Numbered from the stretch's first letter, positions 7,600 through 16,029 are shown. The stretch is DNA of 38,502 nucleotides from an uncultured Chlorobiaceae bacterium (GCA_903836465.1 CAILRB010000021.1:1-38502); one strand, 5' to 3'. Program-made: numbers and translations. The notes: generated by a model from the sequence alone, not told the origin.

Positions 7600-8397
7600 A
7601 TGACCCTTAAGCAGCGCTTTCCTTTTCGCTTCGGGACAAGCTCCTATATCATCCCTGCCGACATCATTCCCAATGTGGAGTATCTCAAGGACAAGGTTGA
7701 TGATATTGAGCTGGTGCTGTTTGAGTCCGACGAATTCAGCAATCTACCCTCACCAGCGGACATTCAGAGGCTCAAGGAGTTGGCCAATGAGTGGTCGCTT
7801 ACCTTTTCCGTTCACCTGCCGCTTGATGTCTATTTTGGCCATCCCGACCGTGCAGAGCGGGAGCGCTCTGTCGGTAAATGCCTGCGGATTATTGAGCTGA
7901 CCCGTGACCTGCCGAAATCTGCCTACGTGATGCATTTTGAGGCCGGGCCGGGTGTGGATATCAACGGATTTTCTGCGAATGAGCAGCAGCGCTTCACCGA
8001 TGCTCTTCGTGATTCTTTGGCATTGTTGCTGAATGGTACCGATGAACCAGCCTCATCCTTCTGTGCCGAAAATCTCAACTACCCCTTTGAGCTTGTCTGG
8101 CCGGTTGTCGAGGAGTTCGGCCTCTCCGTGACGCTTGATGTGGGCCATCTCGAATTTTACGGATTTCCGACTGCCGACTATCTCAAACGCTATCTGCCCA
8201 AAGCGAAAGTGCTGCATGTTCATGGCACGGTTGACGGGAAGGATCACAACTCTCTGAGTTATCTGAAGCCTGAATCGCTTGAGCTGCTTATGGGTGAACT
8301 TGTGCTTCATCCATCGGCCAGCCGTGTCTTTACCATGGAGATTTTTTCTGAAGCGGATTTTGATTCGTCGTGTGGGGTGATGGAGAAGTTTGTTTAA
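7600..8397 (+). CDS. cbiR: Xylose-isomerase-like TIM-barrel protein, candidate cobamide-remodelling enzyme CbiR
   Basis: The protein has 265 residues from ATG 7600, five bases after the ABC ATPase stop. ATG 7600 (MTLKQRFPFRFGTSSY) is preferred to upstream in-frame starts inside the ATPase gene. The fold is the AP endonuclease 2/xylose isomerase barrel: SVHLPLD, AENLNYPFE (probable metal-ligand Glu), VTLDVGHLEFYG (Asp and His), VLHVHGTVDGKDH (His pair) and a late FTMEIF Glu. CbiR, known from Akkermansia as an enzyme that cleaves cobamides so they can be rebuilt, belongs to this superfamily and is found in B12 salvage loci. Its place between the transporter and cobU fits that role exactly. The fold is firm; the CbiR assignment rests mainly on context, and another sugar-phosphate isomerase-like activity cannot be excluded. 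Confidence 0.7.
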   Translation: MTLKQRFPFRFGTSSYIIPADIIPNVEYLKDKVDDIELVLFESDEFSNLPSPADIQRLKELANEWSLTFSVHLPLDVYFGHPDRAERERSVGKCLRIIELTRDLPKSAYVMHFEAGPGVDINGFSANEQQRFTDALRDSLALLLNGTDEPASSFCAENLNYPFELVWPVVEEFGLSVTLDVGHLEFYGFPTADYLKRYLPKAKVLHVHGTVDGKDHNSLSYLKPESLELLMGELVLHPSASRVFTMEIFSEADFDSSCGVMEKFV

Positions 8398-8405
8398 TTG
8401 TTGGG

Positions 8406-9857
8406 TTATTCCGCCAAGGTCTGCCGCACTGCTTTTTGCCATCCTTTCAGCAAAAGTTCCTTTTCGTTTTTACCCATTGCCGGGACAAATGAGGTTTCAA
8501 CCGGGTTCAGCTTCTTGAGCGCATCAGCCGAAGACCACACGCCAGCCTGAAGCCCGGCCAGGTAAGCAGCGCCGAGCGAGGTGGATTCGATGTTTTGTGG
8601 TCGTAGAATCGGAATGCCGAGCAGGTCAGCCTGAAACTGCATGAGAAAGTTGTTGGCGACAGCTCCGCCGTCCACGGTCAGGGCAGCAGGCTCAATACCA
8701 GTGTCAGCGGTTATGGCCCGGAAGACGTCATAAGACTGATAAGCGATAGACTCCAGTGCCGCCCGGACGATGTGCTTCCGTTCTGTCCCTCGTGTCAAAC
8801 CCACAATTGTGCCACGGGCATCCATCTTCCAATGCGGTGTTCCAAGGCCAACAAAGGCTGGCACAAGGTAAACGCCACCATTTGTTCCCGCACTCACTGC
8901 CATAGGTTCCGACTCTCCAGCATTGTTGATCAGTTGCAGTCCATCCCGAAGCCACTGTATCACCGCTCCTCCAACAAACACAGAACCCTCAACAGCATAG
9001 CAGGGAGTACCGTTGGCACTGATGGCAAGCGTCGTCAGCAGTCCATGCCGGGAGTGGACGAATCTGTTACCGGTATTCATCATCATAAAGCATCCGGTAC
9101 CGTAGGTGTTCTTGATGCTGCCCGGTTCAAAACAGCACTGTCCGAACAGTGCCGCCTGCTGGTCGCCTGCGATGGCCATAACAGGAACACCCTTCATTCC
9201 CCTGAGAGCGCTCACACTTCCGAAATCGCTCATGGATGGCCGTACCTCCGGCAACATGGAGACCGGGATCCCGAATAACCGGCACAGATCATCATCCCAC
9301 CGCTGTTCGACGATGTTGTAGAGCAACGTTCTGGATGCATTGGTAAAGTCTGTAGCGTGCACGTTCCCGTTGGTCAATTTCCAGAGAAGCCAACTGTCAA
9401 CCGTTCCGAAAAGCAGCTCGTCCGGGTTGATTTCGGGGTGATGGTCAAGAATCCAGCGGATTTTGGTGGCGCTGAAATAGGCGTCGACCGGCAGGCCGGT
9501 TTTTAAGGCAATCTGCTCTTTTTCTGCCTCATAGTTTTTGCAGAGTTCGCTTGTTCGTCGGCACTGCCAGACAATAGCGTTGTGAACCGATTTGCCGCTT
9601 CTTTTATTCCAGACGATGGTTGTCTCCCGCTGGTTCGTGATGCCGATGGCATTGATCCTGCACGTGGTGAGTTGCAGGAGTTCGCCGATGCACTCCACGA
9701 CCGTTTGCCAGATCTCCTCAGGGTAATGTTCAACCCAGCCTGCCTGTGGATAGATCTGCGTCAGCTCGCGGTATGTCCGTGCAAGAGCAACGCCGTTTTT
9801 ATTGTAGATGATGCAGGTAGTACCGGTTGTGCCCTGATCAATGGCAAGAATGGCCAT
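8406..9857 (-). CDS. glpK: Glycerol kinase
   Basis: This cytoplasmic FGGY-family kinase phosphorylates glycerol to glycerol 3-phosphate. The 483-residue length is close to the usual 495-500. Visible marks are the N-terminal phosphate-binding strand AIDQGTTGTTCIIY, the substrate region GITNQRETTIVWN and QCRRT, the GDQQAALFGQ motif, GTGCFMMMNTG, and late VDGGAVANNFLMQFQADLLG. All appear intact. It converges on the cbiR candidate with only eight bases between the stop codons, and diverges from cobU. No glycerol transporter or glycerol-3-phosphate dehydrogenase gene is nearby, so it looks like a lone gene inserted in the B12 cluster. An FGGY sugar kinase of other specificity is less likely given the close match. 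Confidence 0.95.
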   Translation of the reverse strand: MAILAIDQGTTGTTCIIYNKNGVALARTYRELTQIYPQAGWVEHYPEEIWQTVVECIGELLQLTTCRINAIGITNQRETTIVWNKRSGKSVHNAIVWQCRRTSELCKNYEAEKEQIALKTGLPVDAYFSATKIRWILDHHPEINPDELLFGTVDSWLLWKLTNGNVHATDFTNASRTLLYNIVEQRWDDDLCRLFGIPVSMLPEVRPSMSDFGSVSALRGMKGVPVMAIAGDQQAALFGQCCFEPGSIKNTYGTGCFMMMNTGNRFVHSRHGLLTTLAISANGTPCYAVEGSVFVGGAVIQWLRDGLQLINNAGESEPMAVSAGTNGGVYLVPAFVGLGTPHWKMDARGTIVGLTRGTERKHIVRAALESIAYQSYDVFRAITADTGIEPAALTVDGGAVANNFLMQFQADLLGIPILRPQNIESTSLGAAYLAGLQAGVWSSADALKKLNPVETSFVPAMGKNEKELLLKGWQKAVRQTLAE

Positions 9858-9941
9858 AAACTTATTGTTGAGAATAGATACTATCCGTCAGAAGAAAATA
9901 CCTTTTCGTAGTCATATTACCCAGCTTTGTTATAAAGAGAT

Positions 9942-10094
9942 GCTCTTATAAGGGGGAGCCAACCTCAGCAGTAAAGAGGTTGCCGAAAGAGCTTAGAAAC
10001 TCTATATTGACCATCAAAGCAGTCCAGTGAAGGTTATGGTAACTTTTCTATTTTTAAGATAGATAACCTGAAATCAACCAAGGGTAAGCTGGAC
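9942..10094 (+). ncRNA. Candidate structured leader before cobU
   Basis: Two nested inverted-repeat domains fill the 255-bp gap between glpK and cobU. Domain 1 pairs GCTCTT (9942-9947) with AAGAGC (9987-9992) and, inside it, AACCTC (9961-9966) with GAGGTT (9976-9981). Domain 2 pairs GTCCAG (10022-10027) with CTGGAC (10089-10094) and, inside it, AGGTTAT (10031-10037) with ATAACCT (10063-10069). The 3' arm ends 18 bases before the cobU ATG. The conserved B12-box sequence of cobalamin riboswitches was looked for and not found. It may be a regulatory leader, an independent small RNA or chance pairing. Confidence 0.4.
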
Positions 10095-10112
10095 GAAAAA
10101 AATTATGTCTTC

Positions 10113-10634
10113 ATGAGTAACGTTATCTATGTGACCGGTGGCGCGCGGAGTGGAAAAAGCTCGTTTGCCTTGCAGCTTGCGGCTCGCTATGCAAAGAGGG
10201 TGTTTTTGGCGACGGCAGAGCCATTTGATGACGAAATGCAGTGGCGAATCGGCAAGCATCAGGAGGAGCGGGGTAAAGAGTATACAACGGTTGAGGAGCC
10301 GCTTTATCTTGATCAGGCACTCCGCAAACTCCCGGCGGGGAGTGAGGTGGTGCTACTCGACTGTCTGACGGTCTGGGCTGGAAACCTTATGCATTATTTT
10401 GAGGAAAAGGGCGAGGGGGAGATGGACCGGCAGATTGAACTATTTCTTGACGTGCTGCGTCACCCTCCATGTGATATTATCCTTGTTTCCAATGAGGTGG
10501 GGATGGGAATTGTACCTGAAAATGCCATGGCAAGAAAGTTTCGTGACAGGGCAGGTATCATCAACCAGAAGGTTGCCTCAGTAGCCACAGAAGCCTGGTT
10601 GCTCTGCAGTGGCTTGCCACTGAAGTTAAAGTAG
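10113..10634 (+). CDS. cobU: Adenosylcobinamide kinase / adenosylcobinamide-phosphate guanylyltransferase
   Basis: This bifunctional enzyme of nucleotide-loop assembly phosphorylates adenosylcobinamide and then transfers GMP to it. The 173-residue size is typical. The P-loop GGARSGKSSFA lies at residues 9-19, AKRVFLATAEPFDDEM follows, then VVLLDCLTVWAGNL and the highly conserved VSNEVGMGIVPENAMARKFRD with GIINQKVA. There is no clear Shine-Dalgarno sequence before ATG 10113, and a possible structured leader lies directly upstream. It is followed six bases later by the iron-type alcohol dehydrogenase gene. CobS and CobT, the next steps, are not in the window. Confidence 0.95.
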   Translation: MSNVIYVTGGARSGKSSFALQLAARYAKRVFLATAEPFDDEMQWRIGKHQEERGKEYTTVEEPLYLDQALRKLPAGSEVVLLDCLTVWAGNLMHYFEEKGEGEMDRQIELFLDVLRHPPCDIILVSNEVGMGIVPENAMARKFRDRAGIINQKVASVATEAWLLCSGLPLKLK

Positions 10635-10640
10635 CCCTCT

Positions 10641-11816
10641 ATGGATACGTTTTCTCTTCTTCCGCTGCCCATCATTCATTTCGGAGCTGGCCGGTTTTCT
10701 TTGCTGGCAGATCTTGCTGGTGCTTTTGGTAGCACGGCTCTGGTTGTTACCGGGAACCATGCACTGCAACACTCCGGACGCTTGACTGCTTTGATGGATT
10801 CACTGCATAGTGCTGGAATGCGTGCGTTTCATCTTGCCGTCGCTCGCGAGCCTTCTCCCGAGATGGTTGACAGCGCGGTCGCAACATTCCGGGATGCTTC
10901 GATTGATGTTGTGCTCGCTGTTGGAGGCGGCAGTGTGATTGATGCCGGGAAGGCTGTTTCAGCAATGCTGCGTTATGAATTGCCGGTTGATCGTTTTATT
11001 GAGGGACAGAAAGAGGTCATGCAGCATGATGGGCGAAAGGTGCCCTTTATGGCTGTGCCGACAACCTCTGGTACCGGAAGCGAAGTAACCAATAATGCAG
11101 TGATCAGCCGGGTTGGCCGGAATGGCTTCAAGCGTTCTTTGAGGCATGTCGCCTTTGTGCCCGATATTGCCTTGATCGATCCGGAACTTATGGTGACGGT
11201 TTCACCGGAACTGACGGCGGCATCAGGAATGGATGCCTGTACCCAGCTTCTTGAAGCCTATACGTCGCCTTTTGCTACACCCTATACCGATGCTCTGTGC
11301 TCCAGCGGGCTTGACTATTTCAGCCGTTCTTTTCTTGCGGCCTGTAGCGACAGTGCGGATGACAGCGGTGTGCGGGGTGATATTGCTTATGCAGCCCTGA
11401 TGTCGGGGATAGCGCTTGCCAACGCCGGTCTCGGAATTGTGCATGGTTTCGCGTCATCGGTCGGCGGGTTGATTGATATCCCACACGGCACGCTTTGTGC
11501 TACCCTCCTTGCCGAAGCGACAAGGGAGAATATTGCCCAATTGCGTCTTATTGACGGCAAACATCCTCAATTGCTGAAATATTCAAAAGCAGGGGCGATA
11601 CTTTCAGGGGTTGCAGAGGATGATATATCTTCAGGATGTGAACTCTTGCTTGAAACGCTCAATAACTGGCAGGAACGGCTTTCTTTTTCCCGGCTAAGCT
11701 GTTATGGGATTCTAACTGAAGATTTTGATGGCATTGTTGCCGATACCCGCAGCAAGAGCAATGCTGTTCAACTGGATAATGCTGCTATGAAGAGGATTCT
11801 CTCAAGCCGGTGGTGA
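10641..11816 (+). CDS. Iron-containing (group III) alcohol dehydrogenase family protein
   Basis: The protein has 391 residues, the usual length of the Fe-ADH family. The N-terminal half binds NAD(P): GAGRFSLL, then VLAVGGGSVIDAGKAVS and PTTSGTGSEVTNNAVIS. The metal-site half has DPELMVTVSPELTAASGMDA, the ligand-bearing IVHGFASSVGG and IPHGTLCATLL. The product probably interconverts an aldehyde and an alcohol, but the substrate cannot be read from the sequence. It starts six bases after cobU and is likely in the same transcript. A link to B12 metabolism, for example aminopropanol or propanediol chemistry, is possible but not shown. The last 15 bases overlap a small opposing gene. Confidence 0.9.
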   Translation: MDTFSLLPLPIIHFGAGRFSLLADLAGAFGSTALVVTGNHALQHSGRLTALMDSLHSAGMRAFHLAVAREPSPEMVDSAVATFRDASIDVVLAVGGGSVIDAGKAVSAMLRYELPVDRFIEGQKEVMQHDGRKVPFMAVPTTSGTGSEVTNNAVISRVGRNGFKRSLRHVAFVPDIALIDPELMVTVSPELTAASGMDACTQLLEAYTSPFATPYTDALCSSGLDYFSRSFLAACSDSADDSGVRGDIAYAALMSGIALANAGLGIVHGFASSVGGLIDIPHGTLCATLLAEATRENIAQLRLIDGKHPQLLKYSKAGAILSGVAEDDISSGCELLLETLNNWQERLSFSRLSCYGILTEDFDGIVADTRSKSNAVQLDNAAMKRILSSRW

Positions 11817-12005
11817 CTCTAAAGATTTTCGTACTTCAATAACCTCCAATTCTATCTCATGCTGGCGTTTCATGCTTTCCAACTGTGCATTTTGCTGCTT
11901 CATGATATTGCTTAGCTGCAACTTGTGCTGCTGATACATTGCATCCAGTTGAGCTGCATGGCGGTTAAGAACGGATTCTCTGTATAATTGATCTGATTCT
12001 GTCAT
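11802..12005 (-). CDS. Small coiled-coil protein
   Basis: This is a 67-residue, charged, Gln/Glu/Met-rich peptide (for example LDAMYQQHKLQL and LESMKRQHEIELEVIE) that reads as one continuous amphipathic helix with heptad spacing. It has no signal or membrane segment. It lies 89 bp downstream of the large repeat-protein gene on the same strand, separated from it by a perfect hairpin at 12042-12069, and its end overlaps the opposing dehydrogenase gene by 15 bp. No ribosome-binding site is visible. The coding nature is plausible rather than certain, and no function is proposed. Confidence 0.45.
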   Translation of the reverse strand: MTESDQLYRESVLNRHAAQLDAMYQQHKLQLSNIMKQQNAQLESMKRQHEIELEVIEVRKSLESPPA

Positions 12006-12041
12006 AAAAGGTCGTCGAAAAAAAGTAATAAAGTTTACTTC

Positions 12042-12069
12042 TGGCGGGACTTTCCATTATATCCCGCCA
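12042..12069 (-). terminator. Eight-base-pair hairpin after the repeat-protein gene
   Basis: TGGCGGGA and TCCCGCCA pair perfectly around a 12-base loop, 26 bp beyond the stop codon of the minus-strand repeat-protein gene. On that strand a run of seven T follows about 20 bases later, so it is a plausible but imperfect intrinsic terminator. Confidence 0.5.
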
Positions 12070-12094
12070 AAAGGGTTCAAGTCAAATCACTTGG

Positions 12095-14584
12095 TCATGC
12101 GCCACCTATGTCATGTGCTGCTGCTGCCACTCCAATGAGTTGTAATGCCTGGAGGTGAACTGCCTCGGGGTGATCAGCATCAAGAATTTCTTTAAGTTGC
12201 ACATCATTTTGGTCGAAGACTGTCGTCTTCAGACCGTCGTCCAGCCACTTGCCATCATAGCCACCTTTGGCGTCAAAAATGATATCCCAATAGCTTGTGT
12301 CGGGGCTGTTGTGGCTAATCTGTTCGTAGCCAGTGATCGTCGTGTGATCACTGGCATAATTAGTTTCCTTGCTTGTAGTGTTGTAGGTAATCGGGTCAAT
12401 CTTCGTCTCGGTTATTACGCTGTAACCAATCAGCTCCCCGGTTGAGTCACTGTGTATTGTCGTGTGCGTCAGAGGGTCAGTCTTCTGGTATTCTACCACA
12501 TGATCATTACTGTCTTTGATCGCAGTCATCTGGGTAGTGTCTGCTTTTTGGCTTATGACATGACCGCTACTATCGATTTTTGTCGTAATTATACCCTCGA
12601 TTATTGTTCCACTCAATAGTCCCCACTTGGCGTCAAAATTTAAGTCAGAAGTGCTCGTGTTTGTGCTGTTATGTACAATCTTCTCGTAACCAGTGATCAC
12701 GCTATTAGTGTAATGAGTGTCCTGGCTGACGGTGGATCCGTCGGGATTCCTCCACTGTTCGTTATCAAGTACTTTATTCCATCCGGCATCGAATGTTCTC
12801 GTACCTGCCGTAACGATACCAATTTGAGTTCCATCCACAATGGTAGTACCAATTTCCGTTGCGGCATAGGGTTGGCTATAGCCAGTCGGATTGATAGCAA
12901 GATCATAGTAGGTTGTTGTGTGCAAATCCGTGGTATCCGTCAACTTGTAGCCTGTCACAAGATCAGGATGGGCGGTATCGGTCTTGAGCGGTGTCATTAC
13001 TGACCCGGACCAGTTTTTGTCGAACATCGTCATTGTCTTTGATACACCATTGTAAATCGTCCCGCCAAGGAAGTGCCAGTCTGCGTCAAAATGATACGCC
13101 CAGTTCATTGTGCCAGTGCTGTCAGCCTTATGACCAGTTTCGGTGGTGACGAGGTTGCCTTTGCTGTCAGTGGTTACGTCAGTAATGCCAGAGGTTCCAT
13201 CGCTCCTTGTCCATGACGACCCAAGCATTTTCCAGTTGGCGTCATAATTCGTCATGGTGGTCGAAAGAATACCTTTGGAGTCAACGGATGTCGATAAGGT
13301 GCGATGTCCGGTTGGTGTTCCCTGCGCATCAAAGAAAGAGATTGTGGAGGCATTATCCATCATCTGATAGCCCGTTATTACCCCGAGATTGTCCGTGACA
13401 GGAGTCAACTTGCTAATGTCTGCAACAGATGTAGGGTTCTTGAAATCCGCACCGTATGTTGTTTTTATTAACCCGTCGCTAGACCAACCGTCGATTAAAA
13501 TCCATTTGGCGTCGAAATGGTACTCCCATGTGTTGGTGCCTGTGCTGTCATGGCCTTTCTGCACATGAGTGACAATCCCTTTAGTATCCGTGATGTTGTC
13601 TTCGCTGACAGTGGTGCCGTCACTGTTCGTCCATGTTTTGTTCAGTATATTTTTCCATTTGGTATCAAATGTGATGGTGCCGGGTAAAAACTTTGAACCT
13701 ATTATTTTATCATCATTCATGCGGTAACCGATCAAATCTCCTTTAGAAGAAGAATAAAGGGTCTCGATCTTTTTGCCGGTATCAGCATCAATCGCAATTG
13801 TTTCGAAGCAGGAAACTCCATTGATCAAGACCTCCGTCATTTTGGAGATGTCTCCAGTCTGGCTGATGATTGTAAAATTCGGGCCGAATGTTGTTGTCAA
13901 TATTCCGTCGACCGCCGTCCCATCAATTAAATGCCATGATGCGTCAAAATGGTACTCCCAGGAACTTGTGTTTGCGCTATTATGGCCATTCTGCAGGTAA
14001 GTGACAATCCCCTGGCTGTCAGTAAGAGTTTTCTGGCTGACAATGGATCCATCTTTGCTGTTCGTCCAGGTATCGTCAACAAGGTGCCAGTTGGTATCGT
14101 ATGTCCTTGCTCCTGTCTTGCTATTCGTCGAAGTTTCAACTTCATTATAGGGGATGCGATAAAAGGTCAACAACCCGTTCGAATTATAATGACTCGTTGT
14201 GCCATTTGAGGTTGTCTCATAGCCGGGATCTCCATTGATTACAACCTTCGTTAACTTCGTGATGTCGGCAATCTCCGAGTATGTTTTAGATGTTAGCTGC
14301 CAGGCAGCGTCAAAATTGTACTCCCAGTTGCGCGTAACCGTCCCGTCGCTTAAATATCCCTTCTCCTGGTGAGTGACAACGCCCAGTGTAGTAGTAGTTG
14401 TTGTCCATGTGCTGCTGGTGATGGTGGAGCCTTTGCTGGTTGTCAATGTCGAGCTGAGTACTTGCCAATTAGCATCGTACAGGGTTGAGGAGCTGTGGTT
14501 GCCGTCAACGTCAGTGTAGTCGTAGGTGTAAGAATAACCAGTGACAACACCGTTCGTTTTAAGGGTTGTTATAATACCTGCCAT
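12095..14584 (-). CDS. Large Thr/Ser-rich repeat protein of unknown function
   Basis: The protein has 829 residues from ATG 14584 (MAGIITTLK); a GTG at 14620 would add 12 residues, and neither start has a good ribosome-binding site. It is built from about six degenerate units of roughly 130-140 residues. Each holds a W-x-Y-x-F-D-A-x-W-x-L-x-(D/G)-G strand pair (for example SWEYHFDASWHLIDG, NWAYHFDADWHFLGG) and a second F/Y-D-x-x-W strand followed by TWTNSDGT-like text. Thr, Ser, Asp, Gly and Trp dominate, as in extracellular beta-repeat proteins of the RHS/YD or adhesin kind. No signal peptide is visible; the short hydrophobic C-terminus (LIGVAAAAHDIGGA) could be a secretion signal, but that is a guess. 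The gene appears intact. Confidence 0.8.
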   Translation of the reverse strand: MAGIITTLKTNGVVTGYSYTYDYTDVDGNHSSSTLYDANWQVLSSTLTTSKGSTITSSTWTTTTTTLGVVTHQEKGYLSDGTVTRNWEYNFDAAWQLTSKTYSEIADITKLTKVVINGDPGYETTSNGTTSHYNSNGLLTFYRIPYNEVETSTNSKTGARTYDTNWHLVDDTWTNSKDGSIVSQKTLTDSQGIVTYLQNGHNSANTSSWEYHFDASWHLIDGTAVDGILTTTFGPNFTIISQTGDISKMTEVLINGVSCFETIAIDADTGKKIETLYSSSKGDLIGYRMNDDKIIGSKFLPGTITFDTKWKNILNKTWTNSDGTTVSEDNITDTKGIVTHVQKGHDSTGTNTWEYHFDAKWILIDGWSSDGLIKTTYGADFKNPTSVADISKLTPVTDNLGVITGYQMMDNASTISFFDAQGTPTGHRTLSTSVDSKGILSTTMTNYDANWKMLGSSWTRSDGTSGITDVTTDSKGNLVTTETGHKADSTGTMNWAYHFDADWHFLGGTIYNGVSKTMTMFDKNWSGSVMTPLKTDTAHPDLVTGYKLTDTTDLHTTTYYDLAINPTGYSQPYAATEIGTTIVDGTQIGIVTAGTRTFDAGWNKVLDNEQWRNPDGSTVSQDTHYTNSVITGYEKIVHNSTNTSTSDLNFDAKWGLLSGTIIEGIITTKIDSSGHVISQKADTTQMTAIKDSNDHVVEYQKTDPLTHTTIHSDSTGELIGYSVITETKIDPITYNTTSKETNYASDHTTITGYEQISHNSPDTSYWDIIFDAKGGYDGKWLDDGLKTTVFDQNDVQLKEILDADHPEAVHLQALQLIGVAAAAHDIGGA

Positions 14585-14818
14585 AAGTACATCATGTATT
14601 TGATTAGTCAAACAAGACACAGGCGTTGGTGATATTTTACGTCCTGTGCGATTTATAAAATTAAACTAAACGATTATCCAATGATAAAGTCATAATTTAG
14701 AAGTTAAATTATTATATCCAATAGATTAAAAGGAAATTTTCATCGGAATTTTCTGCCGAGTGCATGCCGACAACAGATTTTTTAGCGAATTTTCCTTGTA
14801 ACTTGCAAAGCTTTTCTG

Positions 14819-15277
14819 TCATTGCCTGGTGGACCACCACTCATCCCCGTAGCTGTAGAAGAGCTCTTCGCCCTTGCTAATATTCCGCAACGCATAAAGG
14901 ACAAGTTCCGGACCGAGCCCTGTCTCTTCGCGATAGTAAGCGACATTGGGTGTTGAAGAGTGGTTAAAGAGCATGCCGTTACCCATGACGACCAGTCGGG
15001 CGGCTTCATTGCTGCCGTAAAAAACGTAGTTCAGAAGCTCGCCGCCAATGTCTTTGTCAGTTACTTCAAGAGCCGGGCAGCGTTCGATAATATCACCATC
15101 CCTGATTTTTTTCAAGGCAAACGCACCCCGTCCGCTCACCGTAGAAGCACCGATCGAGACACACGCTTTTTTTTTACCTGCAGAAGCCTTATTTGCAAGG
15201 AAGATACCGGTTGCAATACCAGCTCCTATGCCGCCAGCAAAAACGATCGGAATGATGATAAAAAGGTTGACTTCCAT
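14819..15277 (-). CDS. Membrane-anchored SET-domain protein
   Basis: The protein has 152 residues. An N-terminal hydrophobic helix (residues 5-30, with a run of Gly/Ala/Ile) precedes a compact SET domain. Marks are GRGAFALKKIRDGDIIERCP (the GRG strand), the LFNHSSTPNV motif (usually NHSCxPN; here Ser replaces Cys) and the ending GEELFYSYGDEWW. SET proteins transfer methyl groups from S-adenosylmethionine to protein lysines. Bacterial members are uncommon, and an anchor at the membrane is unusual. The 234 bp upstream of the repeat-protein gene (14585-14818) are AT-rich with no feature I can name. The next gene on the same strand upstream is the glutamine amidotransferase. Confidence 0.85.
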   Translation of the reverse strand: MEVNLFIIIPIVFAGGIGAGIATGIFLANKASAGKKKACVSIGASTVSGRGAFALKKIRDGDIIERCPALEVTDKDIGGELLNYVFYGSNEAARLVVMGNGMLFNHSSTPNVAYYREETGLGPELVLYALRNISKGEELFYSYGDEWWSTRQ

Positions 15278-15309
15278 AGTATTTTTTGTTTGACAAGACG
15301 CAATGCTGT

Positions 15310-16029
15310 TCAGACAAGGCCGGCAATTCTCAGAAAATTATCCATAAGCATTCTGCCTGTTGCTGTGTATTCATCGTAAAGAGCATCAAACTGGGCAAGG
15401 AGGCTCTGGCTATCCATTTGCCTAAGGTCATGGTCGATGCTGATCAAGTCGGAGAACATCGGGCGAGTCATCTCGAAATGGCACTGCAGACCGTAGGCGT
15501 TTGCACCAACCTTCACCACCTGGTTTTTACAATGATGGCTTGTTGCAAGCAGCTCCATGCCTGATGGGGCAAGCTCCACCGTCTCTCCGTGAAGCTGAAA
15601 GACCGCAATGCTGCTCTCCAGTCCTGCAAAGAGAGGCGCCTCCTTGCCGGCGCTGGTAAGGTCGATACGGTATGGAATGTTCTCAGTGTCGGTAAATCCC
15701 GTCTCTTTGACGGGGCTTTTGATGACGTTGCCACCACCAGCTTTGACCATCGCCTGCATCCCGAGGCAGATGCCGAGGAAGGGTATGTTGTCCTCAAGAA
15801 TTATCTCAATCTGCCGAAGCTGAAGCTGCATGGCTGGCGTTTTATCATTGGCGCTCTGCGGACCGCCAAGCACCACTACGGCTCGGTAGTTTCGAGGGTC
15901 AGGGAAGGTTCCGCCTTGGGATAACTCTTCGACGTGTGATGCAATGCCGTGTTCATGCAGCAAGCTTTCAAGCAGGCCCGGGCCTTCGTGGGTGATGTTT
16001 TTTATGATGAGAAGCGAGTGTTCTGGCAT
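15310..16029 (-). CDS. Class I glutamine amidotransferase domain protein
   Basis: The protein has 239 residues with the GMP-synthase-like GATase1 fold. VVVLGGPQSAND marks the oxyanion strand, FLGICLGMQAMVKAGGG carries the nucleophile Cys, and YGLQCHFEMTRPMF holds the His-x-Glu that completes the triad. All catalytic residues are visible. Stand-alone members of this family hydrolyse glutamine or related gamma-glutamyl compounds; the acceptor partner is not known. It lies 32 bp upstream of the SET-domain gene on the same strand and may be co-transcribed with it. The 227 bp following its start (16030-16256) contain only a pair of TTGTACA words and nothing else I can support. Confidence 0.9.
   Translation of the reverse strand: MPEHSLLIIKNITHEGPGLLESLLHEHGIASHVEELSQGGTFPDPRNYRAVVVLGGPQSANDKTPAMQLQLRQIEIILEDNIPFLGICLGMQAMVKAGGGNVIKSPVKETGFTDTENIPYRIDLTSAGKEAPLFAGLESSIAVFQLHGETVELAPSGMELLATSHHCKNQVVKVGANAYGLQCHFEMTRPMFSDLISIDHDLRQMDSQSLLAQFDALYDEYTATGRMLMDNFLRIAGLV

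Noticed and set aside
9858-10112. Cobalamin riboswitch before cobU
   Set aside because: The inverted repeats are there, but the conserved B12-box and core sequences are not; only a generic structured leader is claimed.
12060-12085. tRNA T-arm-like word (GGGTTCAAGTC)
   Set aside because: No acceptor, D or anticodon arms can be built around it, and the nearby hairpin explains the local pairing.
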